Below are positions 7,900 through 15,882 of a DNA stretch of 64,000 nt, one piece after another. How positions within the stretch are numbered: the first letter of the stretch is position 1; each line of letters begins with the position of its first letter. Origin of the DNA: Deltaproteobacteria bacterium (GTDB taxonomy: Bacteria > Desulfobacterota > Binatia > UBA1149 > JAJCZL01); contig JAJCZL010000007.1 of assembly GCA_029262415.1 (NCBI GenBank), forward strand, positions 17,041 to 81,040. Direction: 5' to 3'. The notes beneath the pieces are model-generated. The model saw only the letters and a list, made by a program, of their open reading frames with translations, was not told the DNA's origin and did not search any database. The translations under genes were made by a program, and so were the position numbers.

Positions 7900-8868
7900 A
7901 TGAAGCTCACAAAAGAGCAGCTCCTGGTCAACTACCGCAAGATGCGCATGATCCGTTCGTTTGAGGAGAAGCTCAACGAACTCGTAAACAGCGGCCGGTT
8001 GGGCGGGTTTCTTCACCTTTCGATCGGGCAAGAAGCGGTTGCCGCGGGCGTATGTGCCCACCTGAGCGAACGCGACTACGTCTCGACCACACACCGGGGC
8101 CACGGCCACTGCATCGCCAAGGGGGTTCGCGTCAAGGGGATGATGGCCGAGTTGTTCGGGCGCAGCACGGGTTTGTGCAAGGGCAAAGGCGGTTCCATGC
8201 ACATTGCCGACATGGACCAAGGCATGCTCGGTGCCAACGGGATTGTCGGTGCGGGCATACCTTTGGCTACCGGCGCGGCACTCACCTGCAAGTTGAAAAA
8301 GACCGGCGGCGTTGCAGTCGCGTTCTTCGGAGACGGTGCGAGCAATCAGGGACAGTTTCACGAAGCTCTCAACATGGCATCCAACTGGAAGCTGCCCGCG
8401 CTCTACGTCGTCGAGAACAACGGCTGGGGCGAATTCACGCCGACCGAGTTCGTGGTGCCGGTACGCGATATAGCGGTACGCGCCGACAGTTACGCGATGC
8501 GCAGTGCGATCGCCGACGGCAACGACTTTTTCGACGTCTACGAGAAGGCCGGCGAGGCGATCGCGGCGGCACGTGCGGGCGAGGGGCCAACGCTTCTGGA
8601 GTGCAAGACCTATCGTTACATGGGGCACTATGTCGGTGATCCTCTTGCGTATCGTCCCCCCGGTGAGGTTGATCGTTGGAAGAACGAACACGATGCACTC
8701 ACTGGTTTCGAGTCCAGGGTGAAGGCCGACGGCGTCATCGAAGATATGGAACTGCGTCGCATAGACGAGGAGGTCGTAGAGGAACTCTCAGCCGCCGTCG
8801 CCGATGCCGAAAACGATCCGGTTCCCGCGGTCGAGGCGTTGTACGAAGACGTCTACGCTAAGGAGTAG
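7900..8868 (+). CDS. 2-oxoacid/acetoin dehydrogenase E1 component, alpha subunit
   Basis: The 322-residue protein starts at the ATG at 7900, where the homologous sequence begins (KEQLLVNYRKMRMIRSFEE). The TPP motif GDGASNQGQFHEALNMAS with VENN at its end is intact, and the phosphorylation-loop region YRYMGHYVGDP is present. Together with the beta subunit it decarboxylates a 2-oxoacid or cleaves acetoin and transfers the acyl unit to a lipoyl group on E2. The stop codon is four bases before the beta subunit ATG. Length (about 320) fits acetoin dehydrogenase AcoA and branched or pyruvate E1 alpha types. The lack of a nearby E3 gene means a housekeeping dihydrolipoamide dehydrogenase is probably shared. 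Confidence 0.88.
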   Translation: MKLTKEQLLVNYRKMRMIRSFEEKLNELVNSGRLGGFLHLSIGQEAVAAGVCAHLSERDYVSTTHRGHGHCIAKGVRVKGMMAELFGRSTGLCKGKGGSMHIADMDQGMLGANGIVGAGIPLATGAALTCKLKKTGGVAVAFFGDGASNQGQFHEALNMASNWKLPALYVVENNGWGEFTPTEFVVPVRDIAVRADSYAMRSAIADGNDFFDVYEKAGEAIAAARAGEGPTLLECKTYRYMGHYVGDPLAYRPPGEVDRWKNEHDALTGFESRVKADGVIEDMELRRIDEEVVEELSAAVADAENDPVPAVEALYEDVYAKE

Positions 8869-8872
8869 GGAG

Positions 8873-9880
8873 ATGGCCAGAGAGATTCCGACGGCGTTGG
8901 CGATCAACGAAGCCTTGGCGATTGCGATGGCTAGTGACCCCGACGTCATTTTGATGGGTGAGGATGTCGCGGGCGGCGGCCGTCGCGAGGCCGAGGGCAC
9001 CGAGGAAGCCGGCGGCATCATGGGCATTACCCGAGGCCTGATGACCCGCTTCGGCCCGCAGCGTGTTTTGGATACGCCGATCAGCGAAATGGGCCTGTTG
9101 GGAACCGCAGTCGGTGCGGCCTTGACCGGTATGCGGCCGGTGGCCGAACTGATGTTCATCGATTTTCTCGGGGTGTGCCTCGACCCGCTGCTAAATCAGG
9201 CCGCCAAGCTCCGCTATATGTTTGGCGGAAAGGCGTGCGTACCGCTCACCGTCCGTACGGTCACAGGCGCCGGCATGCAGTCGGCCGCGCAACATTCACA
9301 GTCGCTGTATTGGATCACTGCGGGAATTCCCGGGCTCAAAACCGTGATTCCATCCAACGCCTACGACGCCAAAGGCTTGCTGCTCGCCGCCATTCGTGAC
9401 GACGACCCCGTCATTTTCTGTGAACCGAAAGGAATTCTCTTCGATTCGTCCGATGTACCCGAGGAAGACTATGTAATCCCGATCGGCAAGGCGGCGATCG
9501 CGCGCGAGGGCAAGGATGTGACGCTTGTCGGCATGGGTGCGACCGTGAAGATGGCACTCCAAGCCGCCGACAAACTCGCAGCCGATGGAATCGATGCCGA
9601 GGTGCTCGATCTTCGTAGCCTTGCGCCTTTAGACGAGGCGGCCATCCTCGCCTCGCTCGAGAAAACCGGACGCCTCGTCGTGGTCGATGAGGCCACACCA
9701 CGATGCGGAATCGCCAGCGACGTGGCGGCTCTGTGCGTGGATCGCGGTTTCGATTTTTTGGACGCGCCGGTCAAGCGCGTAACCGCACCGCACACGCCGG
9801 TTCCTTTCAGTAGTCTGTTGGAATCGGCCTATATGCCTTCGGCCGACAAGATTGTTGCGGCGGTCCGCAAGTTGGGATGA
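8873..9880 (+). CDS. 2-oxoacid/acetoin dehydrogenase E1 component, beta subunit
   Basis: The 335-residue protein starts at an ATG with a TAGGGAG ribosome binding site that overlaps the end of the alpha gene. The start TALAINEALAIAMASDPDVI, the GEDVAGGG segment, the DTPISEMG motif and the C-terminal transketolase domain (VTLVGMGATVKMAL, EVLDLRSLAPLD, VVVDEATPRCG) are all present. It forms an alpha2beta2 E1 with the upstream subunit. The GGGRREAEGTEEAGG loop after GEDVA is somewhat longer than in pyruvate dehydrogenase and resembles acetoin-type beta subunits, which supports an acetoin-type system; this point is from memory. Confidence 0.88.
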   Translation: MAREIPTALAINEALAIAMASDPDVILMGEDVAGGGRREAEGTEEAGGIMGITRGLMTRFGPQRVLDTPISEMGLLGTAVGAALTGMRPVAELMFIDFLGVCLDPLLNQAAKLRYMFGGKACVPLTVRTVTGAGMQSAAQHSQSLYWITAGIPGLKTVIPSNAYDAKGLLLAAIRDDDPVIFCEPKGILFDSSDVPEEDYVIPIGKAAIAREGKDVTLVGMGATVKMALQAADKLAADGIDAEVLDLRSLAPLDEAAILASLEKTGRLVVVDEATPRCGIASDVAALCVDRGFDFLDAPVKRVTAPHTPVPFSSLLESAYMPSADKIVAAVRKLG

Positions 9881-9923
9881 ATAGCGAACGCCGGCAGCGC
9901 TGCGACGTGGGCAGGTGAGGGCG

Positions 9924-11225
9924 ATGGCATCGGCCACCGCGATTCGCATGCCGAAGTTCGGCATGACGATGAAAGAAGGCACGGTCATCGAATGGACGGT
10001 ACCTATCGGGGGCCGCCTCGAGCGTGGCGGCACCGTCGTCATCGTTGAATCCGAAAAAGCCGAGATCGAGGTCGAGTCACCGGCCGCCGGAATTCTTCGC
10101 CATGTCTACGTAGAACCCGGCGAGACGGTCGATTGCGGCACCTTGCTTGCGGCGTTGACCGAGACCGCCGAGGAGGACTTCGACTCCGCAACCTTCGCTC
10201 GTGAACAAGATCAATCGGCAGATGCATCCGCCTCTAGCGTCGAGGACGACTCCTCTTCGGTGCCCGCACCGCGCGACGCCGGTGTCGCGACCGTCGCTGA
10301 GAACAGGCCGAGAAAAGCGGTAGCACCGGCTGCGCGCGCGCTCGCGCGCGAACTCGGCGTTGACCTGCAAGCGGTCGCCGGCAGCGGACCCGGCGGCCGC
10401 GTAACCCGCGCCGACGTTCAAGCACGGGCCGATGCCCGGGCCGGGCTGCTCAGCGTGGCCGAAGCTGTGGCATTAGAGGTCCCGACCGCAGGTGACGGCG
10501 ATCCCGTACTGCTGTTGCCGGGCTTCGGTTGCGACGTTTCCGCCTATGCGCGCCAAACCCCGGTGCTCGCGCAGCGCTACCGTGTGTTGGGGATGAATCC
10601 GCGCGGCGTGGGTTTGTCTGATGCGCCCGAGACAGACGCTTACGGTCCCGCCGCGGTAGCCGCTGATGCGGCGGCTCTCTTGCAAGAGCCGGCTCACATC
10701 ATCGGTGCGAGTATGGGCGCGGCGGCGGCCGTCGAACTGGCAATAGAACATCCCCATCTGGTGCGCTCGCTTACTTTGATTACGCCGGCCTTGCGGGCGA
10801 CACCGCGGCTGCGCGCGGTTCTGCAAGCCTGGTGCACGGTGGCGGCGGCGGGACCGGAAGTATTGGCGAGCGCCTTGCTCCCGTGGTTGTTCTCCGATGC
10901 CACGCTCGGTGACGAGCGCACGCGTGAGCGCAACCGGCGCGGCTTGGTTGCGATCCTTTCTCGAACCCGTGCGGAAGTGCTGGTTCGCTATGCTGCAGGC
11001 TTCGATGTGTGGGCGGGTAGCCGCGACGAGGATCTCGCGTCGTTGAATATTCCGACCCTGGTGTTGGTCGCTGACGCGGATTTGTTGATCCCAGACGCCA
11101 CGCCCGCGACCGCTGCGATTGCGGGCGCCACGGTGATAGTCGTGCCCGGAAGCGGGCACGCGCTAGCTCTCGAAGCTCCTGATGTCGTCAACGAGTCGAT
11201 CCTCGCTCACCTGGCCTCGCGGTGA
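9924..11225 (+). CDS. Lipoyl/E3-binding/alpha-beta hydrolase fusion (AcoC-like E2)
   Basis: The ATG at 9924 (GTGAGG five bases upstream) gives 433 residues; a GTG nine bases earlier is possible. Residues 1-80 form a lipoyl domain with the lipoylation motif VESEKAEIEV. After an acidic linker, residues about 130-170 form a peripheral subunit (E3)-binding domain (APAARALARELGVDL, GSGPGGRVTRADV). The rest is an alpha/beta hydrolase, not the usual catalytic acyltransferase: it has LLLPGFG, the nucleophile elbow GASMG, an acid strand ending LVLVADADLLIP and the histidine in GSGHALALE. AcoC of acetoin dehydrogenase complexes has the same lipoyl plus hydrolase design. It is probably the acyl acceptor of the E1 pair upstream. 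Confidence 0.85.
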   Translation: MASATAIRMPKFGMTMKEGTVIEWTVPIGGRLERGGTVVIVESEKAEIEVESPAAGILRHVYVEPGETVDCGTLLAALTETAEEDFDSATFAREQDQSADASASSVEDDSSSVPAPRDAGVATVAENRPRKAVAPAARALARELGVDLQAVAGSGPGGRVTRADVQARADARAGLLSVAEAVALEVPTAGDGDPVLLLPGFGCDVSAYARQTPVLAQRYRVLGMNPRGVGLSDAPETDAYGPAAVAADAAALLQEPAHIIGASMGAAAAVELAIEHPHLVRSLTLITPALRATPRLRAVLQAWCTVAAAGPEVLASALLPWLFSDATLGDERTRERNRRGLVAILSRTRAEVLVRYAAGFDVWAGSRDEDLASLNIPTLVLVADADLLIPDATPATAAIAGATVIVVPGSGHALALEAPDVVNESILAHLASR

Positions 11226-11992
11226 AACGTGTCCTCATTACTGGTGCGGCGAGCGGCATCGGGCGTTGTTTCGCTGAAACCCTGGCCCGACGCAAAGCGG
11301 CTTTGGGCCTCATCGATGTTGCTGCGGTCGGGTTGGGCGAGGTCGAGCAAGCGATCACCGTAGCGGATGCCGGAGTGGAAACCCGTGTAGCGGATGTCAG
11401 CGACCCGGTCGCTCTGTCTGAGGCTGTAGAAAGCATTGCGCAGCAGCTCGGCGGTCTCGATTGGGTGGTGCATTGTGCGGCGATCCTCGGCCCCGGAAGT
11501 TTTTCCGAACAAGCGGCCGAGGATTTCGAACGTGTACTGCGTATCAATCTATTGGGCACCGCCAATCTGGCACGCGCCTGTTTCGAGTCTTTGCGTGACT
11601 CGGGGGGTGCTCTTGCCTGCATAGCCTCGACCGCCGCTTTGCACGGGTGGCCGGAGATGAGCGCATACTCGACGGCGAAGTTCGGTGTGTCCGGTTTTTG
11701 CGACGCCATTCGTCCTGAGTTCGCCCGCGACCGAATCTGCGTAACCGCCGTGTATCCCTTACTGATCGATACGCCGCTGCTCGGCGGAGCCGATCGGGCG
11801 CCGATCCTCAAGCAGGGCAAGGCGATCTCGCCGCAAAGAGTGGTTGACAAAACACTCGCCGCTCTAAACAAGCGTAAAACACGTGTGTACGTTCCCGGCT
11901 ACGTACGCCTCATTGCCGCAGTTCACGGCCTCGCTCCGAGTCTGCTCGACGCCTACGGCAAACGTTTCGCCCTCCGGCGCGCAGACGACTGA
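11222..11992 (+). CDS. Short-chain dehydrogenase/reductase
   Basis: The 256-residue protein starts with GTG overlapping the TGA of the upstream gene, so the two are translationally coupled. It has the cofactor motif TGAASGIG at the N-terminus, an aspartate after the second strand (LIDVAA) favouring NAD(H), an HCAAIL segment in place of the usual NNAG, the catalytic serine in IASTAALHG and YSTAK with catalytic Tyr and Lys. These enzymes interconvert alcohols and ketones in the cytoplasm. Position at the end of the acetoin-type dehydrogenase operon suggests it makes or removes the hydroxy or keto substrate of that complex. Substrate unknown. Confidence 0.85.
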   Translation: MKRVLITGAASGIGRCFAETLARRKAALGLIDVAAVGLGEVEQAITVADAGVETRVADVSDPVALSEAVESIAQQLGGLDWVVHCAAILGPGSFSEQAAEDFERVLRINLLGTANLARACFESLRDSGGALACIASTAALHGWPEMSAYSTAKFGVSGFCDAIRPEFARDRICVTAVYPLLIDTPLLGGADRAPILKQGKAISPQRVVDKTLAALNKRKTRVYVPGYVRLIAAVHGLAPSLLDAYGKRFALRRADD

Positions 11993-12024
11993 GCCAGTTT
12001 GAGAAGCCGGCGACGCTCGGAGCC

Positions 12025-12588
12025 TCAGTCCCCGGTTTTGCTTGGCGGCGGCGGTCGCCGATCGCAGGGCAGGTCGTCGTCGAACGAGAGAACACAGTCC
12101 CGCTCGAGTATCTTACGCAACTGCGCACGCCCGCGATGCAGGATCACGCGGGAGTTGGCCGTCGAGATGGCCAAAACGGCGGCGATTTCAGGATGGGTAA
12201 GCCCGGCCATGTCGTGCAAAGCAAGAACGTCGTATTGGGGGTGGGGAATCTGCGCAAGATGTTCGCCGATACACTGGGCCATCTCGGCTGTCAGAACGGC
12301 ACGCTCGGTGTCTTCACCTGCGGGCAAGCGCTCGAGCAACTCAGGATCGGGAGTTATCGTGGGAGCGTGCGCAGCACTGCGGAAATGATCGCGGACCAGG
12401 TTCATGGCAATCGCGCAAAGCCAACTCCGCTCGCTCGACTTGCCCCTATAGGTACTGGTCGAGCGCTGCGCGCGCAGAAAGGCCTCCTGCGTTAGATCGT
12501 CGGCCAGGGTCTCGTTGCCGACGAGACGCATGACGAACTTTCTCACCATCTCACGGTGCTCGGTCATGCCTGGATGAAATGCTAGCAC
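12025..12588 (-). CDS. ECF-type RNA polymerase sigma factor
   Basis: The protein is 187 residues from the GTG at 12588; an ATG 21 bases later gives 180 residues. Region 2 is seen in VRKFVMRLVGNETLADDLTQEAFLRA (sigma2, with the DDLTQE motif) and RSWLCAIAMNLVRD; region 4 in LAQIPHPQYDVLALHDMAGLTHPEIAAVLAIS followed by VILHRGRAQLRK. There is no extra C-terminal NTF2-like domain, so it is not an ECF41 member. A matched promoter lies upstream (12659-12685) and an identical one faces the AhpD-like gene, indicating that this factor drives both. No anti-sigma gene is seen next to it. The C-terminus is Pro-rich with CVLSFDDDLPCD, two cysteines that could sense redox state; that is speculation. Confidence 0.85.
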   Translation of the reverse strand: MLAFHPGMTEHREMVRKFVMRLVGNETLADDLTQEAFLRAQRSTSTYRGKSSERSWLCAIAMNLVRDHFRSAAHAPTITPDPELLERLPAGEDTERAVLTAEMAQCIGEHLAQIPHPQYDVLALHDMAGLTHPEIAAVLAISTANSRVILHRGRAQLRKILERDCVLSFDDDLPCDRRPPPPSKTGD

Positions 12589-12658
12589 AATGCCGACCTA
12601 GGGCGAGCAAGGCAGTTCCGGACTGTGGCTGCCTCTCTCGCTCGGACTCCTGTCATTA

Positions 12659-12685
12659 GACGTGCGCAGGCTGGAAACCGTTACA
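12659..12685 (-). promoter_or_regulatory. Predicted ECF promoter of the sigma gene (autoregulation)
   Basis: Read leftward, TGTAAC (12685-12680) is followed after exactly 17 bases by CGTC (12662-12659). ECF promoters typically pair an AAC-containing -35 element with a CGTC -10 element. The same two hexamer/tetramer elements at the same spacing appear on the other strand 32 bases away facing the AhpD-like gene. The -10 element lies about 70 bases from the sigma gene start. Confidence 0.65.
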
Positions 12686-12716
12686 GCGTTTTGAAGGCCG
12701 GTCTGCCGCGCGGAGA

Positions 12717-12743
12717 TGTAACGGTTTACCCGCCGGTTTCGTC
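12717..12743 (+). promoter_or_regulatory. Predicted ECF promoter of the AhpD-like gene
   Basis: TGTAAC (12717-12722), 17 bases, then CGTC (12740-12743). The -35 regions of this promoter and the divergent one form an 11-bp inverted repeat, AAACCGTTACA and TGTAACGGTTT, which would be expected if one sigma factor reads both. The ATG of the target gene is 41 bases downstream of the -10 element. Confidence 0.65.
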
Positions 12744-12783
12744 CAATGAACCGTAAGAAGAGACGACAATACCGGAGGTTATC

Positions 12784-13296
12784 ATGAGTGTGTCGATGAA
12801 AGAGAAGGAACTGGCCGCCGTCGGCATTTCGGTCGCAGCGGGCTGCAAGCCTTGCACTGCCTACCACGTCAGCGGGGCGCGTAAGGCGGGAGCAACCGAC
12901 GCAGAGATCACAAAGTCGGTGAACGACGCACATAGACTCCGAACCTCAGCGACGGAACTCATGCGGGAGCACGGCTTGGGGCAGTCGCGCAGTGGCGAGC
13001 AGGTCGGGGGTGTCCAGAACACGGATCGCGTCCAGGAGCTGCTCGCCGTGGGCGTGGCCTTTGCCGTGAACTGCACGAGTAGCTTAAAGCAGCACTTGAA
13101 GGCTGCCGAAACCGTCGGGATCACTGCCGAAGACACCGCCGAGATCGTAACGCTGGCCCGCTTCATCAAAGGCATGGCGGCCTCTCACGTCGAGAAACTG
13201 GTCGAAGTCTTCGATGTTAAAACGCCGGAGGGCGATTCGGATCCGTCGGCGGCTCACGCAGAACCCGAGAAGCCGGTATCGCGTTGCGGCTGCTGA
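12784..13296 (+). CDS. Carboxymuconolactone decarboxylase / AhpD-like protein
   Basis: The 170-residue protein starts at an ATG with a strong GGAGG site. It contains two AhpD-like half repeats. The first has the redox motif GCKPCTAYHVSGARKAGATD (CxxC and the HxxxA helix); the second has NCTSSLKQHLKAAETVGIT, where the second cysteine is replaced by serine. The C-terminus ends SRCGC, adding three cysteines in a flexible tail with possible redox or metal role. AhpD-fold proteins reduce peroxides through a CxxC pair or act as small oxidoreductases. The divergent ECF sigma gene with matching promoters suggests stress-induced expression. Confidence 0.8.
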   Translation: MSVSMKEKELAAVGISVAAGCKPCTAYHVSGARKAGATDAEITKSVNDAHRLRTSATELMREHGLGQSRSGEQVGGVQNTDRVQELLAVGVAFAVNCTSSLKQHLKAAETVGITAEDTAEIVTLARFIKGMAASHVEKLVEVFDVKTPEGDSDPSAAHAEPEKPVSRCGC

Positions 13297-13406
13297 GGAG
13301 GAATCGAACCGTGATTTGTAAAGACGAAAGAATACGTTGCGCGTGGTGGATCTGTCCGCTGATCTTTGTCGGTCTCGCGGTGCTATGCCTTCTGTCGTGA
13401 GGATCG

Positions 13407-14417
13407 TCAATGCGCGTTGCCGTGCCGGTATTCTAGGGGTGCCAGACCGGTCCAGCGGCGAAAGGCGCGATCGAAGGCGCTCAGTTCCGAGTACCCAAGT
13501 AAGAAGGAGACTTGGGTGACGTCGACCGCCGAGCGCGACAGGTATTCTCGGGCAAGGTCGCTGCGGACGTCATCGAGGAGCGTTTTAAAACTGGTGTCTG
13601 CATCGGCGAGCCGCCGTTGTAGTGTACGCGCGCTCATGCCGACGCGGCGAGCTATGCCCGCAATGTTCGGATGGCCGTCGCAGACTGCCTGCGCGACGAA
13701 TTCGCGGACCGAGGTCACCAGCGCGTCCTCGTCCTCTTGCGCTCGCAAGACTTCCTCAACGTACTTCTCGACAATCGGTAACAGCGTTCGATCGGCGGAC
13801 GCGATCGGATACGCGAGCCAACGCTGATCGAACAGCAGTTCGTTACGCGGGTGTCCGAAGCGCACCGGTAACCCGAACACGCTTACCTCTTCGGACGCTC
13901 GCGCGGGTGGAGAATGCGCGAAGAGAATCTGGCGGGGAATCATCTCTTGTCGAGTAAGTGTTCGCAGCAGCATCAGCGTGAAGCCCACACACGCTTCTAC
14001 GAGCTGTCGGCACGGCCCAAGCAGAGAATCGTTCATTTCCAAGACGAGGTGCACATCCGAGTGCCCCTGTTCCAGGATAATCGGTGCACCCGGCATGTGA
14101 AGACTCGAGTAGCGCGCGAGATTGCGCAGTGCGGTTTCGACCGTCGGGGCGTTGAGCAGCAGGTAGGAGAGCGTGCCTACCACGTCGAGTGTAGAAGCGA
14201 GGCTCATCTGCAGGCCGAACAGTTCGTTTTGCGTTTCTGCAGCGGCTGCCTCGAACAGAGCCGCGATACGGGGCATGTCGATCAATCGATCCGGGTCGGC
14301 GAGTTCCGCTGTGGTTAAATCCGCCGCCGCAAGGACTCGCAGCGGCTGCCCGCCGGCAGCTTCGACTGCCTCGAGAAGGCCGGTGGTGGCAGCGGCGCGG
14401 ATTCTTGGATTTCTCAC
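13407..14417 (-). CDS. AraC-family transcriptional regulator (OruR/ArgR-like type)
   Basis: The open frame continues far upstream with no ATG that clears the divergent gene, so I choose the GTG at 14417, giving 336 residues, the normal length of this subfamily, starting RNPRIRAAATTGLLEAVEAAGG. Residues about 15-205 form the arabinose-binding-like N-terminal domain of this type (LFEAAAAETQNELFGLQMS, PTVETALRNLARYSSLH). The last 100 residues hold two helix-turn-helix units, with IAGIARRVGMSARTLQRRLADADTSF and VSFLLGYSELSAFDRAFRRWTGLAP. It sits divergent from the acyl-CoA dehydrogenase operon at 14601 and is the likely activator of it. No RBS is evident before the GTG, so the start is uncertain. 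Confidence 0.8.
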   Translation of the reverse strand: MRNPRIRAAATTGLLEAVEAAGGQPLRVLAAADLTTAELADPDRLIDMPRIAALFEAAAAETQNELFGLQMSLASTLDVVGTLSYLLLNAPTVETALRNLARYSSLHMPGAPIILEQGHSDVHLVLEMNDSLLGPCRQLVEACVGFTLMLLRTLTRQEMIPRQILFAHSPPARASEEVSVFGLPVRFGHPRNELLFDQRWLAYPIASADRTLLPIVEKYVEEVLRAQEDEDALVTSVREFVAQAVCDGHPNIAGIARRVGMSARTLQRRLADADTSFKTLLDDVRSDLAREYLSRSAVDVTQVSFLLGYSELSAFDRAFRRWTGLAPLEYRHGNAH

Positions 14418-14481
14418 CAGCGGGTGTATCAGAGGTCGGGCGGCGCCGACGCGGGCAGCCGTAACCGAATCTTGGCGTAGA

Positions 14482-14509
14482 ATGTTAAGTCTCTGGCGTG
14501 ATATGTCAA
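14482..14509 (-). promoter_or_regulatory. Sigma-70-like promoter of the AraC-type gene
   Basis: Read leftward: TTGACA (14509-14504), 16 bases, TAACAT (14487-14482). Transcription would start near 14475 and give a leader of about 58 bases before the GTG at 14417. This placement supports choosing that start, because all upstream in-frame codons would lie in or before the promoter. Confidence 0.5.
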
Positions 14510-14600
14510 GCCGTCTGCTCGGTGCTGGTGTTATTGTGTTTATCCTTGAGTGGGCGCGCAGTTGCAGACTGTAGATGCGCGAAATGATAGGAGGCCGACT

Positions 14601-15872
14601 ATGTTCATCGTCGATAAGGTATCCGCTCCGCATCTCGGCTTGACCGGCCTGGAGGCCGATCTTTCCGAGCAAGAAAGAGCGATGCAAGACGCCGTTCACC
14701 GCTTTGCAAGAGAAGTGATGAGACCGATCGGTGAGCAACTCGACAAGCTGAGCCCGGAAGACGTGATCGCCGCGGGGTCGCCGATGTGGTCCTATCTCGA
14801 GCAGTTACGAGATTCCGGCATCGTCGATCTCGACACGCTCGCTACCATGGAGCCGACGCAGAAGGCGAGAATGCTGCCGCTGCTCTTCGAGGAACTCGGA
14901 TGGGGCGACTCGGGCCTTGCGATCCTCAGCCTGGTTACTTCGTTTTCTGCCTACGCGGCCAATCTCACTGGCGACCCCGAGTTGATCGAGCGTTTTGGCA
15001 ACACTCTCGGTTCTTGGGTAGGCACGCAGCCCGACCGCGGCAGCGATGTCGTCGACTGGGACACAACCGAGGTATACCCCGGCGCCAAGCAAGGCCGGGG
15101 TAACTTGATGGCACGCGTAGACGGCGACTTCGTCGTTCTCAACGGCCAGACATCGGCGTGGGTTTCCGGGGCTCCGATTGCCGAGTCCGGGCTGGTCTGC
15201 TGCCAGTGCGATTACGGTGACGGTGTGTACAACGATAGGGGCGGGCTTAACATGACGGTCATGCTCGTGCCGTTCGACGAAGCCGGCGTAACCAAGGGCA
15301 AACCGTTAGACAAAATGGGACAGAGGCCGCTTCCCCAGGGCGAGGTGTTCTTCGATGACGTCCGGGTTCCGAAAAAGTATGTTATTGCCGACAGGGAGTC
15401 TGCGGATTCGAGCTTCTTCGGCACGTTGACGTTTGCAAACATGGAGATGGGCTTCACTTTTTGCGGAGTCGCGCGGGCCGCGTTCGAACACGCGCTCGAC
15501 TACGTTCACGAGCGCCGCCAAGGCGGCGTTGAGCTGATGCAGCATCAGAGTATGAAGGTCAGGATCTTCGACATGTGGCGCAAAGTGGAGAGCGCCCGCG
15601 CGATGGCGCATCGCGCGGCGCAGTACAACTACAGTTCGCACGGCCCCCACCTGCTGGCATCGGTCACCAGCAAGACCCTGGTAACCCAGACCGCCTTCGA
15701 GGTGGCCAGCGAGGCGGTGCAGATCTTCGGCGGCAACGGGTTGAGTAAAGAGTATCCGGTCGAAAAGCTGATGCGGGATGCCCGTGCGGCCATGATCGAA
15801 GACGGTGAGAACACCATGCTCAGCCTCAAGGGCGCCACCTGGCTGAGCAGGGCCCATCAACAGAGCCGGTGA
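14601..15872 (+). CDS. Acyl-CoA dehydrogenase, DGEN type
   Basis: The 423-residue protein starts at an ATG with AGGAGG upstream. The order is N-terminal helical domain (LSEQERAMQDAVHRFAREVMRPIGEQLDKL), beta domain (GTQPDRGSDVVD, TSAWVSGAPIAES) and C-terminal helical domain (AVQIFGGNGLSKEYPVEKLMRDAR). The catalytic-base column reads IEDGEN rather than IYEGT, so Asp replaces Glu, as in the enzyme at 4680. The beta-domain FAD loop lacks the usual TEP and reads GTQPDRGSD. It heads an operon with nitroreductase, ferredoxin and thiolase genes, pointing to oxidation of a CoA-bound substrate followed by thiolytic cleavage. Confidence 0.82.
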   Translation: MFIVDKVSAPHLGLTGLEADLSEQERAMQDAVHRFAREVMRPIGEQLDKLSPEDVIAAGSPMWSYLEQLRDSGIVDLDTLATMEPTQKARMLPLLFEELGWGDSGLAILSLVTSFSAYAANLTGDPELIERFGNTLGSWVGTQPDRGSDVVDWDTTEVYPGAKQGRGNLMARVDGDFVVLNGQTSAWVSGAPIAESGLVCCQCDYGDGVYNDRGGLNMTVMLVPFDEAGVTKGKPLDKMGQRPLPQGEVFFDDVRVPKKYVIADRESADSSFFGTLTFANMEMGFTFCGVARAAFEHALDYVHERRQGGVELMQHQSMKVRIFDMWRKVESARAMAHRAAQYNYSSHGPHLLASVTSKTLVTQTAFEVASEAVQIFGGNGLSKEYPVEKLMRDARAAMIEDGENTMLSLKGATWLSRAHQQSR

Positions 15873-15882
15873 GGGGTAAGCC

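Noticed and set aside
7758..7931. N-terminal extension of the TPP-enzyme frame into the divergent gene
   Set aside because: It covers the shared promoter region and the start of the E1 alpha gene; the ATG at 7757 has a suitable RBS and starts the family-like sequence.
14418..14738. N-terminal extension of the AraC-type frame
   Set aside because: It crosses a good sigma-70 promoter and the RBS and start of the divergent acyl-CoA dehydrogenase gene.
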